Source: JACVRW01 sp963734365 (GTDB lineage Bacteria > Actinomycetota > Thermoleophilia > Solirubrobacterales > Thermoleophilaceae). Taken from it: DNA of 64,000 nt. The notes under the pieces were generated by a model that saw only the letters and a list, made by a program, of their open reading frames with translations, ran no database searches and had not been told where the DNA came from. Location of the stretch: assembly GCA_963734365.1 (NCBI GenBank), contig CAVTGV010000002.1, forward strand, positions 1 to 64,000, given 5' to 3'. Numbering within the stretch: the first letter of the stretch is position 1; the number at the start of each line of letters is the position of its first letter. A program made the position numbers and the translations under genes. Below are positions 48,509-57,643 of this stretch, piece after piece.

Positions 48509-48922
48509 TCAGTCCTCGGCACCAGGGCGCCGGCGCCCGCGCTTGAGCTCGCTGCGGCGTCGCTTTCCCTCCAGCCGCCGGCGCCGCGATGCGGCGGTGG
48601 GCCCACCTGAGCGCCGCGGTCGCGGCACGTGCAGCGCGGACTCGAGCCGCCCGGCCAGCCGTTCCAGTGCGAGATCACGGTTGCGGGTCTGGCTGCGGGT
48701 GTCCTGAGCCACCGCCCGAACCACCGGACCGAGCCGCGCCGAGATGCGGCGCCTCTGCTCTTCGCTGAGCGCGCGCGACGCCTCGACGTCGAAGGTCGCC
48801 TCCACACGCGACGCGGTCACGTTGGCGTGCTGGCCGCCCGGTCCCGAGGAGCGGCTGGTTCGCAGCTCGATCTCCGAGAGGGGAATGGCGGCGTGGCGCC
48901 CGATCCGCAGCGGATCGTCCAT
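48509..48922 (-). CDS. arfB: Peptidyl-tRNA hydrolase ArfB (ribosome rescue)
   Basis: A 137-residue class I release-factor-like protein. The catalytic GGQ lies in SSGPGGQHANVTASRVE (~residue 31), and the C-terminus is a Lys/Arg-rich tail (RRRLEGKRRRSELKRGRRR) that enters the empty mRNA channel of stalled ribosomes. No codon-recognition domain is present, which separates ArfB from RF1/RF2. TAGCGT nine bases before ATG 48922 marks a leaderless promoter. Confidence 0.9.
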   Translation of the reverse strand: MDDPLRIGRHAAIPLSEIELRTSRSSGPGGQHANVTASRVEATFDVEASRALSEEQRRRISARLGPVVRAVAQDTRSQTRNRDLALERLAGRLESALHVPRPRRSGGPTAASRRRRLEGKRRRSELKRGRRRPGAED

Positions 48923-48949
48923 GGGGGCGCCACGCTAGCGCCCCGGCGC

Positions 48950-49105
48950 TCAGCGCCGTGTGCGAAGCAGCAGGCGCCGCCGGCGCGAGGGTGCGGCCGT
49001 GCGTCGCCGGCGGTTGCGCCACTCGCGCAGCGATTGCCCGTCGGGCACGTCGCACTCGAGGGGGAGGAAGGCCAGATCGCGGACTGTCTGCGTCGTGGGA
49101 GTCAT
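48950..49105 (-). CDS. Small Arg-rich hypothetical protein
   Basis: A 51-residue protein: TPTTQTVRDLAFLPLECDVP, then DGQSLREWRNRRRR and a basic tail. Start ATG 49105 has GGAGAGG directly upstream. Its layout suggests a small nucleic-acid- or ribosome-associated peptide. The basic C-terminus follows a DVPDGxSLxExR core that seems conserved in related organisms, which I recall only loosely. Confidence 0.5.
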   Translation of the reverse strand: MTPTTQTVRDLAFLPLECDVPDGQSLREWRNRRRRTAAPSRRRRLLLRTRR

Positions 49106-49163
49106 ACCTCTCCGACGGCCTAGTTCGCCCCGAATTACGGCGTTCCTGCAATGCTGCCGCCCG

Positions 49164-49991
49164 ATGAGGGTCGCCGTGGTGGGGCACGTGGAGTGGATCG
49201 AGTTCGCCGAGGTGCCCCATGTGCCGGTTCCGGGCGAGATCGTCCACGCCGATCGCAGCTTCCAGTTGCCGGCGGGCGGCGGTGCGGTGGCCGCGAGGCA
49301 GCTGGCCAGGCTCGCCGGTGAGGCGACCCTGTACACGGCGCTCGGCGACGATCCGGTTGGCCACCGCTGCGAGAGCGAGCTCTCCGACCTCGGCCTGCGG
49401 ATCCGCGCCGCCTACCGCGACGAGGAGCAGCGCCGCGGCTTCGTCCACCTGGACTCCGCGGGCGAGCGGACCATCACCGTGCTCGGCCCGCGCCTGGGCC
49501 CGGCGGGCGGCGATCCGCTGCCGTGGGACGAGCTTGATGAGACCTCCGCCGTTTACCTCACGGCCGGCGACGTGGAGGCCGTCCGCCAGGCGCGGCGAGC
49601 GGGGGCGCTGGTCGCCACCGCCCGCGCGCTCGCGGCGCTCGCCGAGGCGCGCGTGGAGCTGGACGCGCTGGTGGCGAGTGGCAACGACCCCGGCGAGCGC
49701 TACGACCCCGGCGATCTCGACCCTCCGCCGCGCTACGTGGTCCGGACCAAGGGCGGGGACGGCGGAGAATGGGAGTCCGCCTCGGGAGAGTCGGGGCACT
49801 GGGAACCGACCCCGCTGCCCGGCCCTGTCAAGGATTCCTACGGCTGCGGCGACAGCTTTGCCGCCGGGCTCACCTACGGCCTGGGCAGTGGACTCCCGAT
49901 CGGCGACGCGGTGGTGCTGGCGGCCCGCTGTGGCGCCGCCTGCCTCACCGGCCGCGGGCCCTACGAGGTTCAGCTGCAGCTCGCTCAGTGA
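49164..49991 (+). CDS. PfkB-family carbohydrate kinase
   Basis: A 275-residue ribokinase-fold kinase. PfkB motif 1 is approximated by LPAGGGAVAARQLARLAGE near residue 36. Motif 2, with the catalytic Asp, is DSYGCGDSFAAGLTYGL (~233), where the usual GAGD anion hole reads GCGD. Sugar specificity cannot be predicted; ribose, adenosine and other substrates are possible. Start ATG 49164. It overlaps the rhodanese stop by seven bases, convergently. Confidence 0.85.
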   Translation: MRVAVVGHVEWIEFAEVPHVPVPGEIVHADRSFQLPAGGGAVAARQLARLAGEATLYTALGDDPVGHRCESELSDLGLRIRAAYRDEEQRRGFVHLDSAGERTITVLGPRLGPAGGDPLPWDELDETSAVYLTAGDVEAVRQARRAGALVATARALAALAEARVELDALVASGNDPGERYDPGDLDPPPRYVVRTKGGDGGEWESASGESGHWEPTPLPGPVKDSYGCGDSFAAGLTYGLGSGLPIGDAVVLAARCGAACLTGRGPYEVQLQLAQ

Positions 49992-50323
49992 GCGGCCACG
50001 CGACCGTTGTGCGGCTCGATCGGCTGTCCGCTGGCCACCCACGCCAGCAGGCCGCCGTCCAGGTTGAAGGCCTCGAAACCCGCCTGGCGGAAGGCGCTGG
50101 TGGCCATGGCCGAGCGGGCCCCTGAGCGGCAGTAGAACACGACCGGCCGGTCGCGCGACAGGCTCTCCGCCTCGGCGGAGAGCTCTTCCAGCTCGATGTG
50201 CACATCTCCCGAGATCCGCCCCGCCTCGTGCTCCTCGGGCGTGCGGACGTCGACCAGCTGCGCATCGGTCTCGCGCAGCAGCTCGGCCACGCGCCCGGGC
50301 GGGAGTTCAGCGGAGTCGCTCAC
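49985..50323 (-). CDS. Rhodanese-domain protein
   Basis: A 112-residue single-domain rhodanese. AQLVDVRTPEEHEAGRISG is the conserved CH2-like segment, and VVFYCRSGARS carries the active-site Cys (~residue 70) in a six-residue loop. It would transfer sulfur from a persulfide to an acceptor. GTG 50323 has TAACGT nine bases upstream, divergent from the SDR gene's TAGGCT box. Confidence 0.88.
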   Translation of the reverse strand: MSDSAELPPGRVAELLRETDAQLVDVRTPEEHEAGRISGDVHIELEELSAEAESLSRDRPVVFYCRSGARSAMATSAFRQAGFEAFNLDGGLLAWVASGQPIEPHNGRVAAH

Positions 50324-50362
50324 TGCCCAGGCACGTTAGCGCGCTCGGTTAGGCTGGCCGCC

Positions 50363-51301
50363 ATGGAATGGACCGTACGGGGAAAGACCGTCTTCATCAC
50401 CGGCGCTGCCCGTGGGCTGGGCGCCGAAACCGCCCGCCGCGTGGCTGCACGTGGCGCCAACGTGGCCCTCGTCGGCCTGGAGCCCGAGGAGCTCGAGCGA
50501 GTGGCTGCCCAGTGCGGCTCGAACGCCGCCTGGTTCGAGTGCGACGTGACCGACACCGAGGCCCTCGCCCGGGCGGTGGAGGGCACCGTGCAGCGCTTCG
50601 GCGGCATCGACGTCTGCATGGCCAACGCCGGAATCGCGCCCGCCGGGATGGTGCGATCCACCGATCCCGCGGCCTTCGAGCGCACGATCGAGGTCAACCT
50701 GCTGGGCGTGTGGCGCACCGTCCGCGCCTGCCTGCCGGCGATCATCGAGCGCGAGGGCTACGTGCTGGTCATCGCATCGCTCGCCGCCGCGATGCATGGC
50801 GCGGGCATGGCCGCCTACTCCGCGAGCAAGGCCGGAGCCGAGGCCTTCGCCGACTCCCTGCGCACGGAGGTCAAGAGCCTCGGCGTGGACGTGGGCGTGG
50901 GTTACTTCAGCTTCATCGACACGGACATGGTCCGCGGAGGCGATGCCCACCCGGCCCTCGGCGGGATGCGAGGGGAGGTGCGCGGGCCGCTCGGAAAGAC
51001 CTATCCACTGGCGGACGCCGGCCAGGCGATCGCGGACGGCATCGAGGGCCGCACTCGCTGGGTGGTCGTCCCGTCCTGGGCCCGTGCGTTGCTCGTGCTG
51101 CGTACCGCGCTGGCGCCCCTGTTCGACCGGCTCAGCGCCGGCATGGCGGCCGAGGCCGACGCGATCTTCCAGAAGGACGTGGAGACGCGCGGCGCGGAGG
51201 CCGCGTCCAAGCCGGTGGGACCCGGCGGAGCGGCGGCGAGCGGAACAGCCGGCGACGACGAGCCGACCGAGGTGCGCGAGCCCGCGGCCGAACGAGCCTG
51301 A
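50363..51301 (+). CDS. Short-chain dehydrogenase with C-terminal extension
   Basis: A 312-residue SDR. Cofactor loop ITGAARGLGAET, NAGIAPAG, active-site Ser in VIASLAAAMHG and YSASKAGAEAF (~152) are present. After the ~260-residue core there is a Gly/Ala/Glu-rich, probably disordered tail. It resembles SDRs used in lipid or mycolate-like reduction, but the substrate is unknown. TAGGCT seven bases before ATG 50363 indicates a leaderless transcript. Confidence 0.87.
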   Translation: MEWTVRGKTVFITGAARGLGAETARRVAARGANVALVGLEPEELERVAAQCGSNAAWFECDVTDTEALARAVEGTVQRFGGIDVCMANAGIAPAGMVRSTDPAAFERTIEVNLLGVWRTVRACLPAIIEREGYVLVIASLAAAMHGAGMAAYSASKAGAEAFADSLRTEVKSLGVDVGVGYFSFIDTDMVRGGDAHPALGGMRGEVRGPLGKTYPLADAGQAIADGIEGRTRWVVVPSWARALLVLRTALAPLFDRLSAGMAAEADAIFQKDVETRGAEAASKPVGPGGAAASGTAGDDEPTEVREPAAERA

Positions 51302-51328
51302 CCGGTCTCGCGGCTATCGTCACGAGCG

Positions 51329-51595
51329 ATGGCCAAGCGCGACCCCAGGATGATCCCGCTCGGCTACGGCAAGTTCGTGCGGGCCGACCGCGTCTATGCG
51401 CTGGTGCCCCTGGAGGGCGCCGACCGCCGGGACGGACGCCGCACGTACGTCCACGTGGACGGGCTGACCGAGCCGGTTGTGGCCTCGCGCTCGGAGCGAG
51501 CCATTCTCGCCGACGTCGAGACGGCGCTGGCCGAGGCCGCCGGGCTTCCGCGGCGCCGCGGCGGCGTCGCGGCGGGCCAGGAGAGCCTGCTCTAG
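51329..51595 (+). CDS. DUF370/RemA-like small protein
   Basis: An 88-residue protein opening MAKRDPRMIPLGYGKFVRAD, then RVYALVPLEG, RRTYVHVDG and VASRSERAI. This is the pattern of DUF370 (RemA) proteins, ring-forming DNA-binding regulators of matrix genes in Bacillus. Similarity is strongest in the G-x-G-x-x-V-x-A-x-R-V-x-A region. TATCGT eight bases before ATG 51329. Actinobacterial roles are not established. Confidence 0.62.
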   Translation: MAKRDPRMIPLGYGKFVRADRVYALVPLEGADRRDGRRTYVHVDGLTEPVVASRSERAILADVETALAEAAGLPRRRGGVAAGQESLL

Positions 51596-51652
51596 GCATT
51601 CCGCTCGGGCGTGCGCGGCGCGGCGCGGCGTGGTCCGGTTGGCAGTGAGGGG

Positions 51653-51710
51653 GAGGGGGGTTTGGGTCGCTGTGCATCTATTTGGTGCTTAACAGCCCAA
51701 GCCCCCCCTC
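51653..51710. terminator. Long G/C-run inverted repeat, convergent terminator
   Basis: GAGGGGGGTTTGGG pairs with CCCAAGCCCCCCCTC across a ~28-base loop, with one bulge. It lies between the DUF370-like gene and the MreB stop and could end both transcripts. The remaining bases up to 51777 show nothing else. Confidence 0.5.
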
Positions 51711-51777
51711 GAAGTGCCCCCTTCCCCAGCCAACAGACCACGCACGACCCCCGGCTACACCCAAGCGGAGCGCACCC

Positions 51778-52854
51778 CTACCTGCTGCCGCCGCCGGCCC
51801 GCTCGAGCAGCTCGATCTCCTCGAGGGCCTGGCCGGCGCCGAGCGCGACGCAGTCGAGCGGGGACTCGGCCAGCCGCGCCGGCACCTTGGTCTCGAGCTC
51901 CACTCGCTCGGCCAGTCCGCGCAGCAATGCGCCTCCACCGGCGAGAACGATCCCGCGCTGCGGCATGTCCGAGGCCAGCTCCGGCGGGGTGTCCTCGAGC
52001 GCCTCCTTCACGGCCTCGACGATCGACACCACCTGGTCCTCGAGCGCCTCGCGCATCTCCTCGCTGCCGATCACCACCTGCCGGGGCAGGCCCGAGATGG
52101 GGTCCCGGCCCCTCACGTCGGAGCTCCCCTCAGATTGGTCGGGCGCGACCCCGCCCACCTCGAGCTTCACGCGTTCTGCCGTGGTCTCCCCGATCGCGAG
52201 CCCGTGTGTGGTTCGCAGCCAGGCTGCCGCGGCATCGTCGAGGTCGTAGCCGCCCACGCGCAGCGAGCGCGACACCACGATTCCTCCGAGCGAGATCACG
52301 GCCACCTCGCTGGTGCCGCCGCCCACGTCGAGCACGACGCTCGCCCGCGGCTCGTCGATGGCGAGCCCGGCGCCGATGGCCGCCGCCAGGGGCTCTTCGA
52401 TCAGCTGGACGGAGCGCGCGCCGGCCGCCACGCAGGCCTCGGTGAGCGCCCGCTGCTCCACATCGGTGATGCCCGACGGCGCGCACATCATCACGCGCGG
52501 ACGCGCGTGGCGGCTGCGGTGCACGCGGCCCATGAAGTGGCGGAGCATCTTCTCCGTGATCTCGAAGTCCGCGATCACGCCGTGACGCAGGGGGCGCACC
52601 GCCGTTATGCGCGCCGGCGTGCGCCCGATCATGCGCTGGGCCTCCTCGCCCACCGCATGCACCGCCCCGGACATCGTGTCCACCGCCACCACCGACGGCT
52701 CCGACACCACGATGCCCTCGCCCCGTACGAACACAAGGGTGTTGGCCGTGCCGAGATCGATGGCGATGTCCCGGCCGCCCAGCCGCGGCAGTACCCGCCG
52801 CCTCAGCGGCAGTCGCGTGGATCCGATCCGTCCGGCTCGCGATTTCAGAGGCAC
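51778..52854 (-). CDS. mreB: Rod-shape-determining protein MreB
   Basis: A 358-residue bacterial actin. Phosphate-1 loop IAIDLGTANTLVFV (~30), RPLRHGVIADFEITEKML, PLAAAIGAGL, phosphate-2 loop LDVGGGTSEVAVISLGG (~180), and the adenosine motif VLAGGGALLRGL (~320) are all present. It directs cell-wall synthesis from beneath the membrane. Unusual here: the gene stands alone with no mreC/mreD next to it, has a ~27-residue basic N-terminal extension before the actin core, and has an ~18-residue insert of acidic/Ser residues (SEGSSDVRGRD). Confidence 0.92.
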   Translation of the reverse strand: MPLKSRAGRIGSTRLPLRRRVLPRLGGRDIAIDLGTANTLVFVRGEGIVVSEPSVVAVDTMSGAVHAVGEEAQRMIGRTPARITAVRPLRHGVIADFEITEKMLRHFMGRVHRSRHARPRVMMCAPSGITDVEQRALTEACVAAGARSVQLIEEPLAAAIGAGLAIDEPRASVVLDVGGGTSEVAVISLGGIVVSRSLRVGGYDLDDAAAAWLRTTHGLAIGETTAERVKLEVGGVAPDQSEGSSDVRGRDPISGLPRQVVIGSEEMREALEDQVVSIVEAVKEALEDTPPELASDMPQRGIVLAGGGALLRGLAERVELETKVPARLAESPLDCVALGAGQALEEIELLERAGGGSR

Positions 52855-52957
52855 GCTTCGCCCCCGCCTAGGGACTGGACGATCTGGGGCTCCCTTCCGC
52901 TCGAGCTAGCATCGCGACCGGGCGATGCCGTCCGCCACGCTAGCGGACAGCCCGGTC

Positions 52958-55345
52958 TCAGCCGCCGTTGGACGCGGCCCTGTAGGTGCGGCTGGGCTCC
53001 CCGCGCAGGGCGGTGGGAGCGGGCAGCGGCGTGCCCTGTGCGGTGGCGCCGGCCAGCACCGGCAGCACCAGCCTGGAGGCCCGTGCGCCGCCCAGCGCGA
53101 CCGTGTTGCGAGTGCGGCCGCGGTCGATCGTGGCGAACTCCCAGCGCGGGCGGTCGCCCCCGCTGGCCTGGACCGTCACGCGGATCCGCGAGCCGGCGCG
53201 GAAGGCGTGGGCCACCGGGTAGATGGGCACCCGGACGAGCGCGTAGCGGCCCCGCGGCAGCGGCGCGGCGTCACGCTTCAGGTGCGTGGGGAAGGGATCG
53301 ATCGCGGTGGACCGCCTGGGGTCGAGCTTGCGGTGCGAGGCCCGCAGCCAGCCGTTCTGGACGTACGTCTCCCGGCCGTCGGGGCGCACCTCGGAGAGCG
53401 TGGCCTGGAGGTCCGTGTCGCGGGCCGACGACTTGAGGTACAGGTCGAGGCTGGACGGCCCACCGATCACCACGTCGCGGGCGAGCCGCCCGGAGGTGAA
53501 GCCGAGGCCCTTGCCGGCTGCGAGCGGCGCCCAGTCATAGGGCGGCTGGGCCTTCCAGGCGTCCTCGGCTCCGTCGCCCGGCAGCGTCTTCTGAGGCCGC
53601 GCGCCCGGGGCGGCCACGTAGCGAACGCTGGAGCGCCGTGCCGGCTTGGCGCCGAGCGCGCCGTCGCCGCCGAGGTAGTAGCGGGTGGCGCGCGCCTCAC
53701 GTGGAGGCCAGGAGTCGTAGCCGAGCTCCCAGGTGGCGCCGATCGAGCCCGGGCCCTGCGGGCCTGCGCCGTTGTCCATCAGCAGGCGGACGTGCGGATC
53801 CTTCTCGAACTCCGCCCTGGCGGCGTCGACGCTCGTGAACCCGGCGAAGCGCGACTGCAGCACCGGCGCCGCACCGGCGTCGGCGAGGAACTGGTAGAGC
53901 GCGCCGCTCAGCCCGATGATCGAGGGCGGGATCCGCGGGATCTCATCGGCCACATAGAGCTTGAGGAACTCCGCCCAGCGCGTGATCGTGGTGGGCCCCA
54001 GCGAGTCGGCGTGCACGCCGTTCTGAAGCGAGATCCACGCGCGCCGGTTCTTGTTCAGATAGCCGAGACTCTCCGGGAAGTGGCCGCCGGTCTGCTCGTC
54101 CTGGAACTGACCGACCAGGAAGACGGGGACGTTCGCGCGCTTGAGCCACCGCCCCGGCGCCCGCTGTGCGAACAGGGACGGCGTCCGGAACGGGTTGCGT
54201 TTCTGGAGAGCGAGCGCGTCCTGGGTCTGCAGCCGCAGCGCCTGGTTCGAGCGACAGTTCTTGTCGCCGCTCTTCACGAGCGCCTGGGCCCAGGGCTGCC
54301 CGCCCGCGGGAGCCGGCCGCGCGTCCGACATGCGCTCCTCGATCCACGTCTTGGCGAACCCAGAGTTGAAGATGCCGCCGGGGTAGCCGGTGCCGGTGTA
54401 GGTGTCGTCGGTCACCGACATCGGCGCCACGGCCGCCAGGTGCGGCGGCCGGGTACCCGCCGTGAACAGCTGCGTGATGCCCGAGAAGGAGATGCCCGCC
54501 ATGCCCACCTTGCCGCCCTTGACCCAGGGCTGGGCGGCCACCGCCTCCACCGCGTCGTAGCCGTCGTAGGTGGTCGGCAGGTCGAACAGGTCGAAGGCGC
54601 CGCCCGAGCAGCCCGAGCCGCGCATCTGCACGCTCACCACCGCGAAGCCGAGCAGCGGGCCTATCAGCGAGCCCACGGCGGTGGACGTGGCCGGTGCCAG
54701 CGGGTCCGCCGGAGCTCCGCTTCCGTTGAGCGAGTTCACAACCGAATCGAGCAGGTCGTGGGGGGCCGCGACCTGATAGCCCGAGTACTCGATGAAGGTG
54801 GGGAAGGGGCCGTCGGCCAGGGTCTTGCCCGCCGGCAGGCGCACGGTCATGGCGAGCTCCACGCCGTCGCGCACCTTCACGTAGTTGAGTCCCTGCTTCA
54901 GGGTCTTCCTGCGGTAGAAGGAGCGCGCTGGGTTGTCGCCGGCGCGCAGCACCCGGAACGCCGGGGTGCTCACGCTCGTCTTCCCGCGTCCGCTGCGCAC
55001 CCGGTAGCCCCGTCCGGGGGACAGCTTCCGGAAGATCTTCGCGCCCAGCCGGTCGGCCCTCCCGCCGGCCAGGGTGCGGCCGCGGGCGTCGACGAGCCGG
55101 AGCCTCTGCCCCCGCTTGGCGCCCAGCACGTAGGCGTGGTTGATCCCTCCGTGAGCGCTGAACCGAGCCTTGCCCGCGGCGTGCGCGTCCGACGCGGCCG
55201 GGCCGAGCAGAGCGCCCAGCAAGGCGACCGCCAGGACCAATCCGGCGGCTACACGCGGCCCGCGCTGAGGGCCAGTTCGTATGCGAGCTGCGTGCGACAG
55301 GGGCCGGGCACGGTATACGAAGTCCCCTGTGTAGGCTCGCCGCAT
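52958..55345 (-). CDS. Secreted CocE/NonD-type hydrolase (X-Pro dipeptidyl-peptidase like)
   Basis: A ~795-residue exported serine hydrolase. After a hydrophobic leader (LVLAVALLGALLGPAASDA) comes a ~70-residue beta domain, then the S15-like alpha/beta domain: VKVRDGVELAMTVRLPAG, oxyanion FPTFIEYSGYQ, nucleophile Ser in GMAGISFSGITQL, and Asp/His regions (VFLVGQFQDEQTG; QNGVHADSL). The C-terminal jelly-roll of the family follows. Start is uncertain: ATG 55345 overlaps the divergent start codon at 55344. CTG 55300, with TACCGT upstream and a good signal peptide, or TTG 55240 are alternatives. Likely acts on acyl esters or peptides outside the cell. Confidence 0.8.
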   Translation of the reverse strand: MRRAYTGDFVYRARPLSHAARIRTGPQRGPRVAAGLVLAVALLGALLGPAASDAHAAGKARFSAHGGINHAYVLGAKRGQRLRLVDARGRTLAGGRADRLGAKIFRKLSPGRGYRVRSGRGKTSVSTPAFRVLRAGDNPARSFYRRKTLKQGLNYVKVRDGVELAMTVRLPAGKTLADGPFPTFIEYSGYQVAAPHDLLDSVVNSLNGSGAPADPLAPATSTAVGSLIGPLLGFAVVSVQMRGSGCSGGAFDLFDLPTTYDGYDAVEAVAAQPWVKGGKVGMAGISFSGITQLFTAGTRPPHLAAVAPMSVTDDTYTGTGYPGGIFNSGFAKTWIEERMSDARPAPAGGQPWAQALVKSGDKNCRSNQALRLQTQDALALQKRNPFRTPSLFAQRAPGRWLKRANVPVFLVGQFQDEQTGGHFPESLGYLNKNRRAWISLQNGVHADSLGPTTITRWAEFLKLYVADEIPRIPPSIIGLSGALYQFLADAGAAPVLQSRFAGFTSVDAARAEFEKDPHVRLLMDNGAGPQGPGSIGATWELGYDSWPPREARATRYYLGGDGALGAKPARRSSVRYVAAPGARPQKTLPGDGAEDAWKAQPPYDWAPLAAGKGLGFTSGRLARDVVIGGPSSLDLYLKSSARDTDLQATLSEVRPDGRETYVQNGWLRASHRKLDPRRSTAIDPFPTHLKRDAAPLPRGRYALVRVPIYPVAHAFRAGSRIRVTVQASGGDRPRWEFATIDRGRTRNTVALGGARASRLVLPVLAGATAQGTPLPAPTALRGEPSRTYRAASNGG

Positions 55346-55919
55346 GGGCAAGATCTTCGATCGCATCGACGAGCACCAGCGCGACTGGATCGCCCGCCAG
55401 GCTCTCTTCTTCGTCGGAACCGCGCCGCTGTCGGGAGACGGCCACGTGAACGTTTCGCCGAAGGGCCCGATCGGCAGCCTGCGGGTGGTCGACGACCACA
55501 CGGTGGCCTACCTGGACACGGTGGGTTCCGGCGCGGAGACCATCGCCCACCTGCGTGAGAACGGCCGCGTGGTCGTGATGCTCTGTGCCTTCGAGGGCCC
55601 GCCGCGGATCCTGCGCCTGCACGGCCGCGGCGAGGTGGTGACGCCGGATGACCCGCGCTTCGCGGAGCTGCTCGTCCGCTTCGACTTCGACGGACCGGCC
55701 ACGCCCGAGGCGCGCCGCTCGATCGTGGTGGTCGACGTGACCCGCATCGCCGACTCGTGCGGCTACGGGGTCCCGCTGATGAGCTACGAGGGCCAGCGCG
55801 AGCACACGGACCTGTGGGCGCAGAAGAAGCTTCGCGTGGGCGGGCCGGAGGCGCTCACCGACTACCAGCGCGAGAAGAACAGCAGCAGCCTCGACGGCCT
55901 GCCCGCCGTCGACGTCTAG
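55344..55919 (+). CDS. Pyridoxamine 5'-phosphate oxidase-family protein
   Basis: A 191-residue flavin-binding split-barrel protein. RQALFFVGTAPLSGDGHVNV then SPKGPIGSLRVV is the family opening, and LCAFEGPPRILRLHGRGEVV the second barrel element. The C-terminal SCGYGVPLMSYEGQR segment is typical of the general-stress/F420 or FMN-dependent subgroup rather than true PdxH. TAGGCT six bases before ATG 55344 supports the start. Confidence 0.87.
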   Translation: MGKIFDRIDEHQRDWIARQALFFVGTAPLSGDGHVNVSPKGPIGSLRVVDDHTVAYLDTVGSGAETIAHLRENGRVVVMLCAFEGPPRILRLHGRGEVVTPDDPRFAELLVRFDFDGPATPEARRSIVVVDVTRIADSCGYGVPLMSYEGQREHTDLWAQKKLRVGGPEALTDYQREKNSSSLDGLPAVDV

Positions 55920-55935
55920 CGCCAGCCGCGGCGGC

Positions 55936-56680
55936 TCAGTTGAGGTCGCGCCGTCGCAGCAGGGCCGCGCCGAGCGCGAACAGGCCTGCGACCCAGGCCA
56001 GGAGCGCCAGGGCGGCAAGCGGAGGCGACAGCAGCGATCCCTCGGGGGCACCCACGTCCTCCGGCGCGGTGTCCATCACCGCGAGCGGCAGGCCGTGGGT
56101 GGGGCCGTAGCGGCCGACCTCGGGCACGAGCGAGAGCAGGGTCGGGTCGACCACGAACGAGACCAGGAGCACACCCACGATGGCGCTCGGCTGGTTGCGG
56201 ATGAGCGAGCCCACGGTCACGCCCAGCGCGCCCGTGAGCGCAGCCGACTCGGCGTTCCGGGCGAGCTGGACCACCAGCTCGCCGGCGTCGGGCAGGGGAA
56301 GGTCGCGGGCGGTCAGGATCGCGAAGCCGAGCACCGAGACGGCCACTGAGATCGTCAGCGACATCACCAGACCGGCCACACCGAAGGCGAGCGTCTTGGC
56401 GGCGAGGAAGCGCACGCGGTCCGGGTGCGGCGAGCAGCGAGCTCGTGATGGTGCGATGGCGCCACTCGCCGGTGATTCCGATGATGGCCAGCACGACGAT
56501 GAACAGCCCGCTCGTGTCCGTGGTGAACACGTCGGTGAGCACCGACTCACGTGTCGGCTCGGTGAGGAGCGCAACCAGCGCGCAGATCACGAGCGACGTG
56601 CCCACCGCCGCGCCCGCCAGGGCGACGAACGTGCGCGTGGTGGTCAGCTTCAGCAACTCGGCCCTGAGCAGTGCCCTCAT
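55936..56680 (-). pseudogene. ABC-2 type permease with frameshift
   Basis: From ATG 56680 the protein reads RALLRAELLKLTTTRTFVAL, a membrane helix, then GITGEWRHRTITSSLLAAP, the usual ABC-2 N-terminal half. Near 56422 one extra G (CCCGG) shifts the frame. The other frame then continues properly as DRVRFLAAKTLAFGVAGLVM, four more helices and a normal C-terminus (LFALGAALLRRRDLN). Joined, it is a complete ~245-residue permease. It overlaps the ATPase gene as ATGA. Whether the lesion is real decides if this exporter works. Confidence 0.75.
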
Positions 56681-57576
56681 GCCGCCTCCTCCGTCAGTTC
56701 CAGGAACGCATCCTCCAGCGACCGAGAGACCGCCACGAGCTCCGAGAGCACCACCCGGTGCTCCGCCGCCACCTCGCCCACCCGCTCGGGCGTCGCGCCG
56801 CGCACCAGCAGCGCGCCCGGCCCGTCCGCCTCCACGAGCTCCCGCCGTTCACGCAGGAGCAGCGCCAGCCGCTCGCTGTCGGCGGCCCGCACGCGGGTGA
56901 CCGGTCCGTTCTGGCCGCCGAGCACGCTCGGCAGCGTTCCGCTGCCCCGCAGACGGCCGCCGGCAATCACCACCACGTCGTCCACGCTCTGGGCGACCTC
57001 GCTCAGGAGATGGCTCGATACGAGCACCGCCCGGCCGCGCGCGGCCTCGGAGCGAAGCAGGTCGCGCATCCAGCGGATGCCGGGCGGGTCCAGCCCGTTG
57101 GAGGGCTCGTCGAGGATCAGCACGTCGGGGTCGCCGAGCAGCGCCGCGGCGATCGCCAGCCGCTGGCGCATGCCCATCGAGTAACCCTTCACGCGCCGGT
57201 TGGCGGCCTCCGTCAGGCCGACCCGGTCGAGCACCACGGACACCCGCGACTCGGGATGGCCGCCGGCGGCCGCGAGCACGCGCAGGTGGTTGCGGCCGCT
57301 TCGGCCCGGGTGAAAGCTCGCCTCCTCCAGTACCGCTCCCACCTGGGCGCTCGGGTGCGGGAGCTGCTCGTAGGGCACGCCCGCGAAGCTGGCCTCGCCC
57401 GAGCTCGGCCTGATGAGCCCCAGGAGCATGCGAAGCGTGGTGCTCTTGCCCGCGCCGTTCGGTCCCAGGAAGCCCGTGACGCGGCCGGCCTGCACGGAGA
57501 AGCTGAGGTCGGTCACCGCCTGCAGTGAGCCGAAGCGCTTGCCGAGGCCCCGTATTTCGATCGCGGCGTTGGTCAC
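56677..57576 (-). CDS. ABC transporter ATP-binding protein (export type)
   Basis: A 299-residue ABC ATPase. Walker A GFLGPNGAGKST (~39), Q-loop region GAVLEEASF, a modified signature YSMGMRQRL (in place of LSGGQ, common in this subfamily), Walker B VLILDEPSNGLDP, and switch His in VSSHLLSEV. An ~80-residue C-terminal domain follows. GTG 57576 is favoured over 57585 by TACGGT seven bases upstream. It forms an operon with the frameshifted permease and lies beside a two-component system, a typical antibiotic-stress export arrangement. Confidence 0.9.
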   Translation of the reverse strand: MTNAAIEIRGLGKRFGSLQAVTDLSFSVQAGRVTGFLGPNGAGKSTTLRMLLGLIRPSSGEASFAGVPYEQLPHPSAQVGAVLEEASFHPGRSGRNHLRVLAAAGGHPESRVSVVLDRVGLTEAANRRVKGYSMGMRQRLAIAAALLGDPDVLILDEPSNGLDPPGIRWMRDLLRSEAARGRAVLVSSHLLSEVAQSVDDVVVIAGGRLRGSGTLPSVLGGQNGPVTRVRAADSERLALLLRERRELVEADGPGALLVRGATPERVGEVAAEHRVVLSELVAVSRSLEDAFLELTEEAA

Positions 57577-57643
57577 GCCGATCACCGTACGTCTGCCGTC
57601 CCGCGCTCACATCGGGCGCGAGTATGGGATCCGGGCTACTACT

